Source: Clostridium sp. (lineage in GTDB: Bacteria > Bacillota > Clostridia > Lachnospirales > Lachnospiraceae). From it: a stretch of 64,000 nt of DNA. Positions 8,930 to 16,944 of the stretch are shown piece after piece (the first letter of the stretch is position 1; each line of letters opens with the position of its first letter). The stretch lies in the NCBI GenBank assembly GCA_023667695.1, contig JAMOZY010000001.1, positions 124,001-188,000 on the forward strand, read 5' to 3'. The position numbers and the translations under genes were made by a program. Below the pieces are notes generated by a model that saw only the letters and a list, made by a program, of their open reading frames with translations, was not told where the DNA came from and made no database searches.

Positions 8930-8957
8930 GAAACGGTTAGGTCGAATATACTATCCT
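8913..8957 (+). promoter_or_regulatory. Direct heptad repeats with -10, upstream of the DUF4157 gene
   Basis: TGTTAAG at 8924-8930 is followed at exactly 11-bp spacing by GGTTAGG (8935-8941, five of seven identical) and preceded at 11 bp by TGTTTGT (8913-8919, four of seven). TATACT at 8947-8952 is a good -10; TATCCT at 8952-8957 is an alternative. Eleven-base direct repeats just upstream of a -10 are the arrangement bound by SARP-type activators with a BTAD, and such a regulator is encoded at 9488. The site itself is a prediction. Confidence 0.4.
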
Positions 8958-9028
8958 CTTATCATATTACCGCGAAGCAAAAGGAATATAGACAGAATCC
9001 CGGGAAATCAAAAGGAGGCAGGGAATTC

Positions 9029-9364
9029 ATGTATTTGCAGCAGAAAAAGGAGTCGAAGGATGGGAAAAACAATACTGGCTTATCGGATTCCATGAAGCAG
9101 GCGCTAGAGCGGAAAACCGGATTTTCTGCAGATGAAGTAAGGGTTTACCGGAATTCATCCCTGCCGGCGAAGCTGGGAGCCTTAGCGCTTTCCGAAGGCT
9201 CCAATATCCATCTGGGACCGGGCAATGACCGGTTTCTGAATCATGAATTAGGACATTGGGTGCAAAAGAAGATGGGAAAGGTAACTGCGACCAAGGTGGA
9301 ACATGGAGTACCAATCAATGATAATCCTTTGCTGGAGCAGGAGGCAGACCAATTTCGATTGTAA
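9029..9364 (+). CDS. DUF4157 protein (eCIS-associated, HExxH)
   Basis: A 111-aa protein made almost wholly of a DUF4157 domain: SDSMKQALERKTGFSADEVRVYRNSS, the LGALALSEGSNIHLGPGNDRFLNHELGHWVQ core with its H-E-x-G-H zinc motif near residues 73-77, and an E-Q-E-A-D end. DUF4157 is strongly linked to extracellular contractile injection systems, usually as the N-terminal part of long cargo proteins. Here it stops right after the EAD motif with no toxin domain. A strong AAAGGAGG site lies 10 bases upstream. It is the first gene of the injection locus. It may be a processing protease, a loading factor or a truncated cargo; I found no clear frame continuing the domain. Confidence 0.85.
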   Translation: MYLQQKKESKDGKNNTGLSDSMKQALERKTGFSADEVRVYRNSSLPAKLGALALSEGSNIHLGPGNDRFLNHELGHWVQKKMGKVTATKVEHGVPINDNPLLEQEADQFRL

Positions 9365-9441
9365 GAAATCATGCCTCCCCATGGTCCCGTCAAGGTTCGC
9401 ACACATGCATCAAATGTCTATGCCCCAGCCGTTTGGCGCAT

Positions 9442-9447
9442 TATAAT
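9442..9447 (+). promoter_or_regulatory. Possible -10 box before the regulator gene
   Basis: A perfect TATAAT lies 41 bases before the regulator start, but there is no recognisable -35 at 16-18 bases, so any promoter here would be weak or activator-dependent. Confidence 0.3.
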
Positions 9448-9487
9448 CGCGAATATTTCACAACATACAACAGGAGGGGAGAAGTGG

Positions 9488-11341
9488 ATGAAGGAACAGT
9501 TATTGGAAGCGAAGCTGCGTATGCCGGACATCGCTTGTAATGGAATAAAACGACAGGAATTACTGGAACAGATTCATCAGATGCAGTCTCGTGTGATTAT
9601 CCTTCATGCAGGAATGGGATACGGAAAGACCACAGTTATGGTAGAGTATTTTCGAACCTATGCCCTTTCCTGGGGCTGGTATCAGCTGGGACGGCGGGAT
9701 GATGATATGAATCGGTTTTTATACTATTTTGAGGCCTTGCTACAGCGACAGGTCAGCCGCTTCTGCCCCCATCAGGAGGTTTCTGACTGGTCGGAGGAAG
9801 GAATGGAGCTGGTGGTACAGCAGATTCTGGAGCAGTTGGAGCCATGGGAAGGCAGTCTGAATATCGTCCTGGATGATTTTCAATACATACAGAATCCTCT
9901 GATTTTTGAATTTCTGACTCTATTTATCCATTATATGGGAGAGGAAATTCGTATTTTTTTGTTATTAAAGGGACGATTCCCGGGATTTTTGACCCGTTTT
10001 GTATTTCAAGGCAGGGCGGGCGTATTCGAGGCTGAAGACCTGAGAATCAAAGAAACAGAATGGAACCGTTATTTGCAGGAGGCTGACAATCATTTACCCG
10101 CAATAGAGGAAGGGGAGCAGATATTGGAGTGGACGGAGGGATGGCCGGTAGCGGTGCAGGATGCTCTGTTTCGGAAAAGAGGGAAGGAAGGAAGCCGGGA
10201 GGCTTTGCGGGAGTATTTAGAGTATGAGCTGTTTCGGTTCCTTTCACCGGAACAGCAGGTATTTATGGCGGAAAGTGCAGCTCTGTCTACGCTCACTGCT
10301 TCCGTCTGCCGGTCGGTTCTGAAAGAGGAAAGGGCAGAGGAGCTGCTGGAGTATTTTGTGAAGCAGCAGCTGTTGACAGAGCGAAGGGGGCGGGAAGGGT
10401 ACCGCTACCATCCGGTTCTTCAGGATTTTTTGAAAGGGCAGGTAGAGAAGCAGCGACAGGAAGAAATCAGGAAACGGGAGGCAGACTATTGGCTGGTGGA
10501 GAATGACCGGCAGCCGGTGCGTTCTGCTCCGGCAGTGGAGTCTCAAAGACAATCGGACCGTAAGAGAATCGTAAAAAAAAATCCGGCGGACAATCCCCCC
10601 TTTCAATTAATCTGCTTTGGCGGACTCCAGATTCATTTGGGTGAAGAAAAAAATCTGATACACTGGCGGACCAGAAAGACCATGGAAATGTTTGCCTACT
10701 TCTGGGAGCAGGAGGAGCGGGCCGTCAGTAAGGATGAAATCATGGATGCTTTATGGCAGGAGGAGGGAGGACAGAGACTGGAATCTTTATTTCATACCAC
10801 CTTATCCTATCTAAAACGGGCATTTTCCGAAATTGGCATACCGGATTTGATTCAAATGAAAAATAAGCGGTATACCATGAATAAGCATTGGTTTCATTCC
10901 GATACCCAGAGGTTAAAGCAGATGTATGGTGGATGGAAAACGAGCATGGAAGCGGTGGATGTGGAGCAGGGAGTCCGGGAATTACTTCCCATTTATCAGG
11001 GAGATTATATGGAGGAATTAGATGGAAGCTGGGTGATAACAAGCCGGGAATTCTACCAGAGGCTTTATCTTCAATGCTGTGAGCTGTTAGTGAATCATGC
11101 CGGAAGCCTGCAACGGTATGATATGGCAGTCCGGATTCTGGAGCAGGCAGTGAAGCTGGACCCCTATTCCGATTCGTTAAATGGAATGCTTTTGAAATAC
11201 CTTTGTGCCATGGGAGAATTTCAGATTGCAAAGCAGCAGTATGAACGCTATAACCGTCTGTTGAAGGAGGAATTGAATATTGGTATTGGAAGACAGGTAC
11301 GGGAAATCTATCAGAATACGATTGCAAGGCGAATCAGTTAA
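9488..11341 (+). CDS. STAND-ATPase transcriptional activator with SARP-type wHTH and BTAD
   Basis: A 617-aa regulator, probably the pathway-specific switch of the injection locus. The N-terminus is MalT-like: KRQELLEQI, then a Walker A (GMGYGKTT, about residues 42-49) and a hydrophobic Walker B-like strand (LNIVLDDFQYI). After a helical middle, residues about 370-465 form an OmpR/SARP-like winged helix (CFGGLQIHLG...RTRKTMEMFAYF...ISKDEIMDALW-like), and about 470-610 a TPR-like bacterial transcriptional activator domain (YQGDYMEEL...LEQAVKLDPYSDSLNGMLLKYL). I start at ATG 9488 because AGGAGGGG ends 8 bases before it; upstream in-frame codons are not protein-like. Likely DNA targets are the 11-bp direct repeats near 8924 and 13580. 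Confidence 0.85.
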   Translation: MKEQLLEAKLRMPDIACNGIKRQELLEQIHQMQSRVIILHAGMGYGKTTVMVEYFRTYALSWGWYQLGRRDDDMNRFLYYFEALLQRQVSRFCPHQEVSDWSEEGMELVVQQILEQLEPWEGSLNIVLDDFQYIQNPLIFEFLTLFIHYMGEEIRIFLLLKGRFPGFLTRFVFQGRAGVFEAEDLRIKETEWNRYLQEADNHLPAIEEGEQILEWTEGWPVAVQDALFRKRGKEGSREALREYLEYELFRFLSPEQQVFMAESAALSTLTASVCRSVLKEERAEELLEYFVKQQLLTERRGREGYRYHPVLQDFLKGQVEKQRQEEIRKREADYWLVENDRQPVRSAPAVESQRQSDRKRIVKKNPADNPPFQLICFGGLQIHLGEEKNLIHWRTRKTMEMFAYFWEQEERAVSKDEIMDALWQEEGGQRLESLFHTTLSYLKRAFSEIGIPDLIQMKNKRYTMNKHWFHSDTQRLKQMYGGWKTSMEAVDVEQGVRELLPIYQGDYMEELDGSWVITSREFYQRLYLQCCELLVNHAGSLQRYDMAVRILEQAVKLDPYSDSLNGMLLKYLCAMGEFQIAKQQYERYNRLLKEELNIGIGRQVREIYQNTIARRIS

Positions 11342-11421
11342 TGAGAGGAAATCAGCGAAAAGGCTCGAACAGACATAGAGATAGGGGCAATAGAGAGAAC
11401 AAAGGAAGGGAACCAGAATAA

Positions 11422-13569
11422 ATGAAACAAGTACCTGGAATGTCCCAGGCAGACCGGCAGCTTTGGGACAGGCTGACCCAGTGGGGTGTCTGCCGGATTG
11501 CCGGTTATTTAAATGACATAGAATCAGAAGGGGACAGCGACTGGAGCCGGAGCGGTGGGTACCAGGAAAGTGTTTTAAGCCTGGAGGTTCATGGATTTTT
11601 TCAAGGGCAATATGGAAAGGCGTTTTCTGCTGATTTGCCGGATATTCAGACCGGAAAGGGGCTTGCCGGTATTCAGAAGCATTTGGAACTGGATGATTTT
11701 GAATTATTTTGTGTGGTTCTGGTCATGCTCAGTGAACTGGATTATCACTTTGAGAAGCTTTTTGTCTATCTAAATAACGACTGGAACCAGCGATTGCTAA
11801 GTGTGGAATGGGCAGTCCGGCTTTATACCATGGAATCCGAACCGGATGCTTCCTATCTGGCTTATTTTCTGCCGGGGGGAAGGCTGTCACAGCAGGTTTT
11901 TGAGATTCAGTCCGAGGGGGCCGGCTCCGGTCTGCGAAAGGGTCTGAAGCTAAAGCAATCGATACTGGAATATCTGTTAGGCTCCGGTCAGTTTCAGGAT
12001 AAGCCTTATTTATGCTGGAATCCTCGGCTTCACGACCTGGTACAAGGGGGCTTTGCTGAGGCGGATGCACAGGGCTTGCCTCAGACATCCGTATCCGAAC
12101 CGGTCTTTCCGCTATGGGGGGAAGAGCGGGTATGCCGTTATCTGGAAACGGTAGCGGACAGAAAACCAGAAGCGGCAGCGTGTACCATTCTTCATCTGTG
12201 GGGAGCAGAGGGAGGGGAGCTGCTTTTCTATCCGGTCTGGTATGCAGATAAAACGAAGCAATCCATCGGCATTCTGGATTATAAAAGACTGGAAAAGGAG
12301 GCGGATTCAGAATCAACTCAGACGAACACGGTACTGGAGGAAGCTGCTTTGGCAGAAGGGATTTTGTGCATTCATAATGTGGATGATTTGCTGGAGGATG
12401 AGAAAAAATGCGGAAGCTTTTCCTTTTTTTTACAAAAGGCTGCAGAGCAGGTTGGATTTGTGTTCCTTGTAAGCCGCATGGAGAAAAAAGGCTTTCGTAT
12501 TCCCTGGAATGCAGACTATAGTTCCCTGGAAGTTCATCCTCCGGAAGGAAAACGCAGGCTGCAGCTATGGAAGGCACTGGCAGCGGACTGGCCGGTGTCC
12601 GAGGCGGTCATCCGCCGGGTATCCGGTTCCTATGCCTTTGGCTGGGAGGAAATAAAGCGAAGTCTGCGGGAAGCCCGGCGGCTTGCCTATGCCCGGGGAG
12701 AAAGGGAAATCTCAGAGGTTATTCTGCATGAGGCCTGCCGGAGACAGCTGGAACACAGCTTAAAGGAATGGGCGGTTTTGGTGGAAAAGCATTATGGCTG
12801 GGATGATTTGATTCTGCCGGAGGAACAGAAGGAAGCCTTAAGCGAGGCAGTGAATCAGATTCGGTATCGGCAGCAGGTCTATGAAAAATGGGGGTTTTCC
12901 CGGCATCGAGCCTATGGAACCGGTCTTACTCTTCTGCTGACCGGACCGCCGGGAACCGGAAAGACCATGGCGGCACAGGTGCTGGCAGGCGCCTTGGACA
13001 TGGAGCTGTATAAGCTTCAGCTTCCCGCAGTCGTGAGCAAGTATATTGGAGAAACGGAGCAGAATCTGAGACGGATTTTTCAGGAAGGAAAAAAAAGCCG
13101 GGCCGTATTGTTCTTTGATGAAGCAGATGTATTGTTCAGTAAGCGGACCGAGGTAAGGGACAGCCATGACAAGTATAGTAACATGGAAGCTGCTTACATG
13201 CTGCAGAACATGGAGGAATATACCGGAGTGGTGATACTGGCAACGAATTTTCCCCAGAATATAGACGAAGCATTTAAACGGCGGATTACTTTTACCATTG
13301 AATTTGGTATTCCGGCTTACCAGCACCGCTGTTTGCTTTGGAAGCAGAGTGTTCCGGAAGCGCTGCCCTTAGAGCCGGATGTGGACCTTGAGGAGCTGGC
13401 GGAGCGCTTTGAACTGAGCGGCAGTCAAATTAAAAATAGCATGGTAAACGCAGCCTTTCTTGCAGCTGCGGAGCAGAGTGCCGTAGGAAAGAGGCATATT
13501 TTGAAGGCGCTAAAGAAAGAGCTTGGAAAAAGCGGAACATATTTTTTCAATGGCGAATTACAACTATAA
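11422..13569 (+). CDS. AAA+ ATPase of the contractile injection system (Afp15-like)
   Basis: A 715-aa protein whose C-terminal third is a classic AAA+ module: Walker A GPPGTGKT near residues 508-515, Walker B LFFDEAD near 562-568, a sensor 1 ILATNFPQN and a KRRI arginine-finger region. The N-terminal 480 residues are poorly conserved but typical of Afp15/PVC15 homologues, which are needed for assembly in every known eCIS and act in the cytoplasm. It lies between the regulator and the sheath gene and is transcribed with them. The role, a chaperone or remodeller in assembly, is taken from the family; nothing here shows the substrate. Confidence 0.92.
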   Translation: MKQVPGMSQADRQLWDRLTQWGVCRIAGYLNDIESEGDSDWSRSGGYQESVLSLEVHGFFQGQYGKAFSADLPDIQTGKGLAGIQKHLELDDFELFCVVLVMLSELDYHFEKLFVYLNNDWNQRLLSVEWAVRLYTMESEPDASYLAYFLPGGRLSQQVFEIQSEGAGSGLRKGLKLKQSILEYLLGSGQFQDKPYLCWNPRLHDLVQGGFAEADAQGLPQTSVSEPVFPLWGEERVCRYLETVADRKPEAAACTILHLWGAEGGELLFYPVWYADKTKQSIGILDYKRLEKEADSESTQTNTVLEEAALAEGILCIHNVDDLLEDEKKCGSFSFFLQKAAEQVGFVFLVSRMEKKGFRIPWNADYSSLEVHPPEGKRRLQLWKALAADWPVSEAVIRRVSGSYAFGWEEIKRSLREARRLAYARGEREISEVILHEACRRQLEHSLKEWAVLVEKHYGWDDLILPEEQKEALSEAVNQIRYRQQVYEKWGFSRHRAYGTGLTLLLTGPPGTGKTMAAQVLAGALDMELYKLQLPAVVSKYIGETEQNLRRIFQEGKKSRAVLFFDEADVLFSKRTEVRDSHDKYSNMEAAYMLQNMEEYTGVVILATNFPQNIDEAFKRRITFTIEFGIPAYQHRCLLWKQSVPEALPLEPDVDLEELAERFELSGSQIKNSMVNAAFLAAAEQSAVGKRHILKALKKELGKSGTYFFNGELQL

Positions 13570-13579
13570 AACACAGATG

Positions 13580-13619
13580 TTGTTAAGTGTTTGTTAAATG
13601 CTGTCCCGTATACTACGGG
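13580..13619 (+). promoter_or_regulatory. Direct repeats, -10 box and dyad before the structural genes
   Basis: TTGTTAA occurs at 13580-13586 and again at 13591-13597, exactly 11 bp apart. TATACT at 13609-13614 is a good -10 with no standard -35, as expected of an activator-dependent promoter. The -10 lies in a small dyad CCCGTA-TAC-TACGGG (13605-13619). The layout matches SARP-type sites and fits the BTAD regulator encoded upstream. It would allow sheath and tube to be transcribed more strongly than the ATPase. Confidence 0.45.
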
Positions 13620-13695
13620 AAATGGATAGAATCATCAAAAGAGAAAGGGGGTATGCTGACCGGACTTTGCGCATAAAGCGGTCGGCAGAATCGTT

Positions 13696-15432
13696 ATGGC
13701 AGAATACTTATCACCAGGCGTATATGTGGAAGAATTTGATTCCGGTGCAAAACCAATGGAGGGTGTCAGTACCAGTACCGCAGGTTTTATCGGGCTGGCG
13801 GAGCGGGGACCGGTGGAAGGAACGCCGCAGCTGGTAACCAATTTTGCGGATTTTAAGCGGAAATATGGCGGCTATTTATCGGAAAATGAATTCGGCGGAT
13901 ACCGGTTCCTGGCTTATAGTGTAGAGCATTTCTTCATAAATGGGGGTTCTCGATGCTTTATTGTCCGGGTGGCGCCGGAGGATGCTGTGGCGGCAATGGG
14001 TTTTGCTCCCGCCAGGGATACACCGGTCCTTACTTTTCAAGCGAAGAATCCGGGAAGCTGGGGGAACCGCCTTCGGGTCCGGATGACACCAGACAGTAAG
14101 AATAAGACCCCCATTCTGGGGGTGATATCCGCACCGGAGGGAAAGAAGTACCGGTGTAAAAATGGTTCCGGATTCCAGGCTGGGGATATTGTAGCCTATC
14201 GGGATACGGAGCAGGACAGGGTAACTTATAACCGGGTGGTGAAAAGCCAGGACAATATTCTGGAATTTGCAGAGGAATTGGGGGATGAAGCAGTGGATAC
14301 CGCCCTTCTTCCCCAACGGTTTATTCAGAGCTGCGAGTTCACCTTAGAGGTATCCTATGAGGAACAGGTGGAGGTATATGAATATGCTTCCCTGAATCCC
14401 AATGCGGCGAGCTTTATCACCAAGAAAACCGCAAGGTCTGATTTGATTCGGGTGGAAGCAGGGACCATACCGGAGGACATCCGGCCGCCCTTTGATATTG
14501 TAACCGGAGGAGGCGTGGAGGAGCTGCTGGTATCCATGCTGGAAGGCTCGAATGGCTCCGTTTCCCAGATTTCTGCCGCTGATTTTATGGGAAGGGATAA
14601 CGGTGCAGGAAAACGAACCGGCATTCAGGCATTTCTGGACAATGATATGGTTTCTCTTATGGCGGTTCCTGGTGTTGTGGACCCCAATGTACAATTGACG
14701 CTGGTGGCACATTGTGAGAATCTGGCAAGCCGGTTTGCCGTGCTGGATTTGCCCAGAGAAGCCAAAAAGATGGATGCTATTGTAGCCCATCGGGAGCTTT
14801 TTGACACCAACTATGCCGCCTTGTATCATCCCTGGCTGCAGGTATTTGACCCTCTGGACAAAAAGAATATGGCAATTCCCCCTTCCGGCTCCATACTGGG
14901 AATCTATGCCAGAAGTGACAATACCCGCGGGGTACATAAGGCGCCTGCCAATGAAGTGGTGCGGGCCTGTGTCGGACTGGATTGTGATTTTAATAAAGGA
15001 GAGCAGGATATTCTGAATCCCAGGGGTGTGAATCTGATTCGCAGCTTTCCGGGCATGGGTATCCGGGTCTGGGGCGCCAGAACCGCCACCAGCGATGGAA
15101 GCTGGAAGTATATCAATGTCCGAAGGCTGTTTATCTTTATCGAAGAATCCATTAAGGCAAATACCAGCTGGGCGGTTTTTGAACCCAATGACGAGACCTT
15201 GTGGGTTCGGGTGAAGCGAACCATAGATGTATTCTTGACCGGTCTCTGGCGGAATGGTTCTCTGGCAGGCACTTCAACGGATGAGGCCTTTTTTGTCAAC
15301 GTGGGACGGGATACCATGACCCAGGATGATATTGACAACGGAAGACTGATTTGCGTCATTGGCGTGGCACCGGTAAAACCGGCAGAATTTGTTATTTTCC
15401 GGATTTCACAAAAGACCGGAGATGCACAATAA
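13696..15432 (+). CDS. Contractile sheath protein
   Basis: A 578-aa sheath subunit. The opening MAEYLSPGVYVEEFDSG is the standard start of phage-type and eCIS sheath proteins, followed by STAGFIGLAERGP, and the C-terminal domain has SWKYINVRRLFIFIEESIKANTSWAVFEPND and the FFVNVGRDTMTQDDIDNGRL strand that interlocks with neighbouring subunits. It polymerises around the inner tube and contracts to drive it out. Afp and PVC have three sheath paralogues; only one is present here. The ATG at 13696 has no convincing ribosome binding site: a good AAAGGGGG lies 44 bases upstream and an in-frame stop rules out a longer protein. Confidence 0.97.
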   Translation: MAEYLSPGVYVEEFDSGAKPMEGVSTSTAGFIGLAERGPVEGTPQLVTNFADFKRKYGGYLSENEFGGYRFLAYSVEHFFINGGSRCFIVRVAPEDAVAAMGFAPARDTPVLTFQAKNPGSWGNRLRVRMTPDSKNKTPILGVISAPEGKKYRCKNGSGFQAGDIVAYRDTEQDRVTYNRVVKSQDNILEFAEELGDEAVDTALLPQRFIQSCEFTLEVSYEEQVEVYEYASLNPNAASFITKKTARSDLIRVEAGTIPEDIRPPFDIVTGGGVEELLVSMLEGSNGSVSQISAADFMGRDNGAGKRTGIQAFLDNDMVSLMAVPGVVDPNVQLTLVAHCENLASRFAVLDLPREAKKMDAIVAHRELFDTNYAALYHPWLQVFDPLDKKNMAIPPSGSILGIYARSDNTRGVHKAPANEVVRACVGLDCDFNKGEQDILNPRGVNLIRSFPGMGIRVWGARTATSDGSWKYINVRRLFIFIEESIKANTSWAVFEPNDETLWVRVKRTIDVFLTGLWRNGSLAGTSTDEAFFVNVGRDTMTQDDIDNGRLICVIGVAPVKPAEFVIFRISQKTGDAQ

Positions 15433-15451
15433 GAAAAGGAGGTAGTATCCC

Positions 15452-15874
15452 ATGGCATATCCACATGGTAAATTTCGATATATTGTTGAACTGGAAGGCT
15501 TGGAGCTGGGCGGATTTTCGGAGGTATCCGGCTTTGATGCATCCATTGATGTGATGGAATACCGGGAGGGAGATAAGGTACAGACGCCGATGAAGATTCC
15601 GGGCTTAAAGAAATATGGAAATATTACTTTAAAGCAGGGAGTTGCAGATAAGGATGCCCTGTATAAATGGATGGAAACCGGATTTGAAAAGGATGTAAAC
15701 CGGCAGACCGTTACGATTACTCTGCTGGATATTAACGGAGAGCCAGCAGCCTCCTGGCAGGTCATCAATGCATGGCCCACCAAATACACAGCACCGGATT
15801 TTAACGCAACCGCATCGGAGATTGCAGTAGAAACCTTAGAGCTGGCACATGAAGGAATGACAAGAACCAAATAA
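15452..15874 (+). CDS. Inner tube protein 1 (gp19/Hcp-like)
   Basis: A 140-aa tube subunit of the phage T4 gp19 type. It shows the conserved start (FRYIVELEGLELGGFSEVSGF), the IDVMEYREG loop, ITLKQGVADKDALYKWM and the final ATEIAVETLELAHEG-like strand. Stacked hexamers form the tube that carries cargo through the sheath. A perfect AAAAGGAGG site precedes it and it follows the sheath by 19 bases, as in most CIS operons. A second, divergent tube protein is encoded at 16514; by Afp analogy the more abundant Afp1-type is this one. Confidence 0.95.
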   Translation: MAYPHGKFRYIVELEGLELGGFSEVSGFDASIDVMEYREGDKVQTPMKIPGLKKYGNITLKQGVADKDALYKWMETGFEKDVNRQTVTITLLDINGEPAASWQVINAWPTKYTAPDFNATASEIAVETLELAHEGMTRTK

Positions 15875-15895
15875 GGAAGGAGGTGAACGGCTCAG

Positions 15896-16267
15896 ATGGC
15901 TTGGCAGATTGAATATGAATTTACCCTGCCTAAGGGTTACGTGGATGCCCAGGGAATGGTGCATCGGGAGGGCGTGATGCGGCTGGCCACTGCCGGAGAT
16001 GAGATATTACCTTTAAAGGACCCAAGGGTACAGCAGAATCCCGGTTATCTTTCCGTTATTCTGCTGGCCCGGGTGATTACCCGATTAGGCTCTCTGCCCG
16101 GAGTAGACACCAATGTAGTAGAGGGCCTGTATACTATGGACTTAGCTTACCTCCAGGATTTATATGAAAAAATAAATGCCATGGACGCCCCTGGGTATTC
16201 CGGACATTGCCCTCATTGCGGGGCGGAGGTTCAGATTCCGGTAAATTTTCTGGGAGCCGGAAGCTAG
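15896..16267 (+). CDS. Tail-assembly protein with C-terminal zinc ribbon half
   Basis: A 123-aa protein of the kind found right after tube genes in phage-tail-like clusters. It begins with a strand-rich part (IEYEFTLPKGYVDAQGMVHREGVMRLATAGDEI) containing the DPRV...NPGYLSVILLARVITRLG block and ends with C-P-H-C-G near residue 104, a single zinc-knuckle half that could bind metal as a dimer. Tail-assembly chaperones of phages have similar place and size, so a helper role in tube or adaptor assembly is likely but not shown. GGAGGTGA lies 11 bases upstream. Its stop is 2 bases before the GTG of the next gene. Confidence 0.8.
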   Translation: MAWQIEYEFTLPKGYVDAQGMVHREGVMRLATAGDEILPLKDPRVQQNPGYLSVILLARVITRLGSLPGVDTNVVEGLYTMDLAYLQDLYEKINAMDAPGYSGHCPHCGAEVQIPVNFLGAGS

Positions 16268-16269
16268 AG

Positions 16270-16443
16270 GTGTATCCGGCGGAACGAATCTACGAAGAAG
16301 CTGCATTTATTGCCTATTACCTGCACTGGAGCCATGATGACATCATGGCGCTTCCCAATTCGGAACGGCTGCGGTGGTGTAAGGAGATTTCCAATATTAA
16401 CCGGAACATGGAGGAGGTACCGGAACATCCCTTTTTGCTATAG
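16270..16443 (+). CDS. Small DUF6760-like protein of CIS clusters
   Basis: A 57-aa protein beginning at GTG 16270. Its core (YPAERIYEEAAFIAYYLHWSHDDIMALPNSER) is a typical short conserved CIS-cluster protein placed after the tail-assembly gene; I recall it as DUF6760, with moderate certainty about the number. An ATG further upstream at 16207 is in frame but lies entirely inside the preceding gene and gives a nonsense N-terminus. The pair may be translated together in the way tail-assembly chaperone pairs are, although no frameshift is needed here. Function unknown. Confidence 0.7.
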   Translation: MYPAERIYEEAAFIAYYLHWSHDDIMALPNSERLRWCKEISNINRNMEEVPEHPFLL

Positions 16444-16513
16444 AAGAACAGGAAGGGATAAATACGGTATTCAGACCGGATAAGGAAGTTTGCTGAAAGG
16501 AAGAGAGGAAGCT

Positions 16514-16924
16514 ATGACAATTGCCGGACAATATCATTTTCGAATAATCATTGACAATCAGATTATGTCCTTCGCAAAGCTTTCCACGATAGAACGAGGC
16601 ATGGAATACGAGGTGCTGCAGGAGGGCGGAAACAATCGGTCCCCCCGGCTGCTGCCCCTTCCTTCCAGGCAGCTCAAGACCCTTCGGCTGGAACGGGGAG
16701 TGCGGGAAATGGATGTAAGCACAGGAACGCTGTATCCCGGCAGAGCCATTGAGAATGGAATCAGTCTATCCATATTGGATGCTGCGGGAATTACAATTTC
16801 CAATTACTCCATAACCGGGGTAACGGTAGTGAAATGGGAGCTGGGAGGCTTGGACGCCCAAAGCAGTAACGTGCTGTTGGAAACCTTTGAGATGACCTAT
16901 ACGGGAATCAAACGGGAGTGGTAA
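16514..16924 (+). CDS. Inner tube protein 2 (Afp5-like)
   Basis: A 136-aa gp19-fold protein, a divergent paralogue of the tube protein at 15452. It has YHFRIIIDNQIMSFAKLSTIERGMEYEVLQEGG at the start, the LKTLRLERGV strand, and WELGGLDAQSSNVLLETFEMTYTG at the end, matching the tube fold strand for strand. In Afp and PVC the Afp5-type tube protein forms the first ring on the baseplate hub. ATG 16514 follows AGAGGAAG at good distance; the GTG/ATG-like longer start at 16490 is less likely. The last bases overlap the possible early start of the next gene. Confidence 0.88.
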   Translation: MTIAGQYHFRIIIDNQIMSFAKLSTIERGMEYEVLQEGGNNRSPRLLPLPSRQLKTLRLERGVREMDVSTGTLYPGRAIENGISLSILDAAGITISNYSITGVTVVKWELGGLDAQSSNVLLETFEMTYTGIKREW

Positions 16925-16944
16925 ATAAGGAAAGGAATGACCGG

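Noticed and set aside
9365-9487. A frameshifted continuation of the DUF4157 protein
   Set aside because: None of the three frames after 9350 gives a sequence resembling the usual continuation of the family, so I treat the gene as ending at 9364.
13598-13837. A 79-codon plus-strand frame before and into the sheath gene
   Set aside because: No ribosome binding site, composition is that of an out-of-frame sheath reading, and it overlaps the well-supported sheath start by 140 bases.
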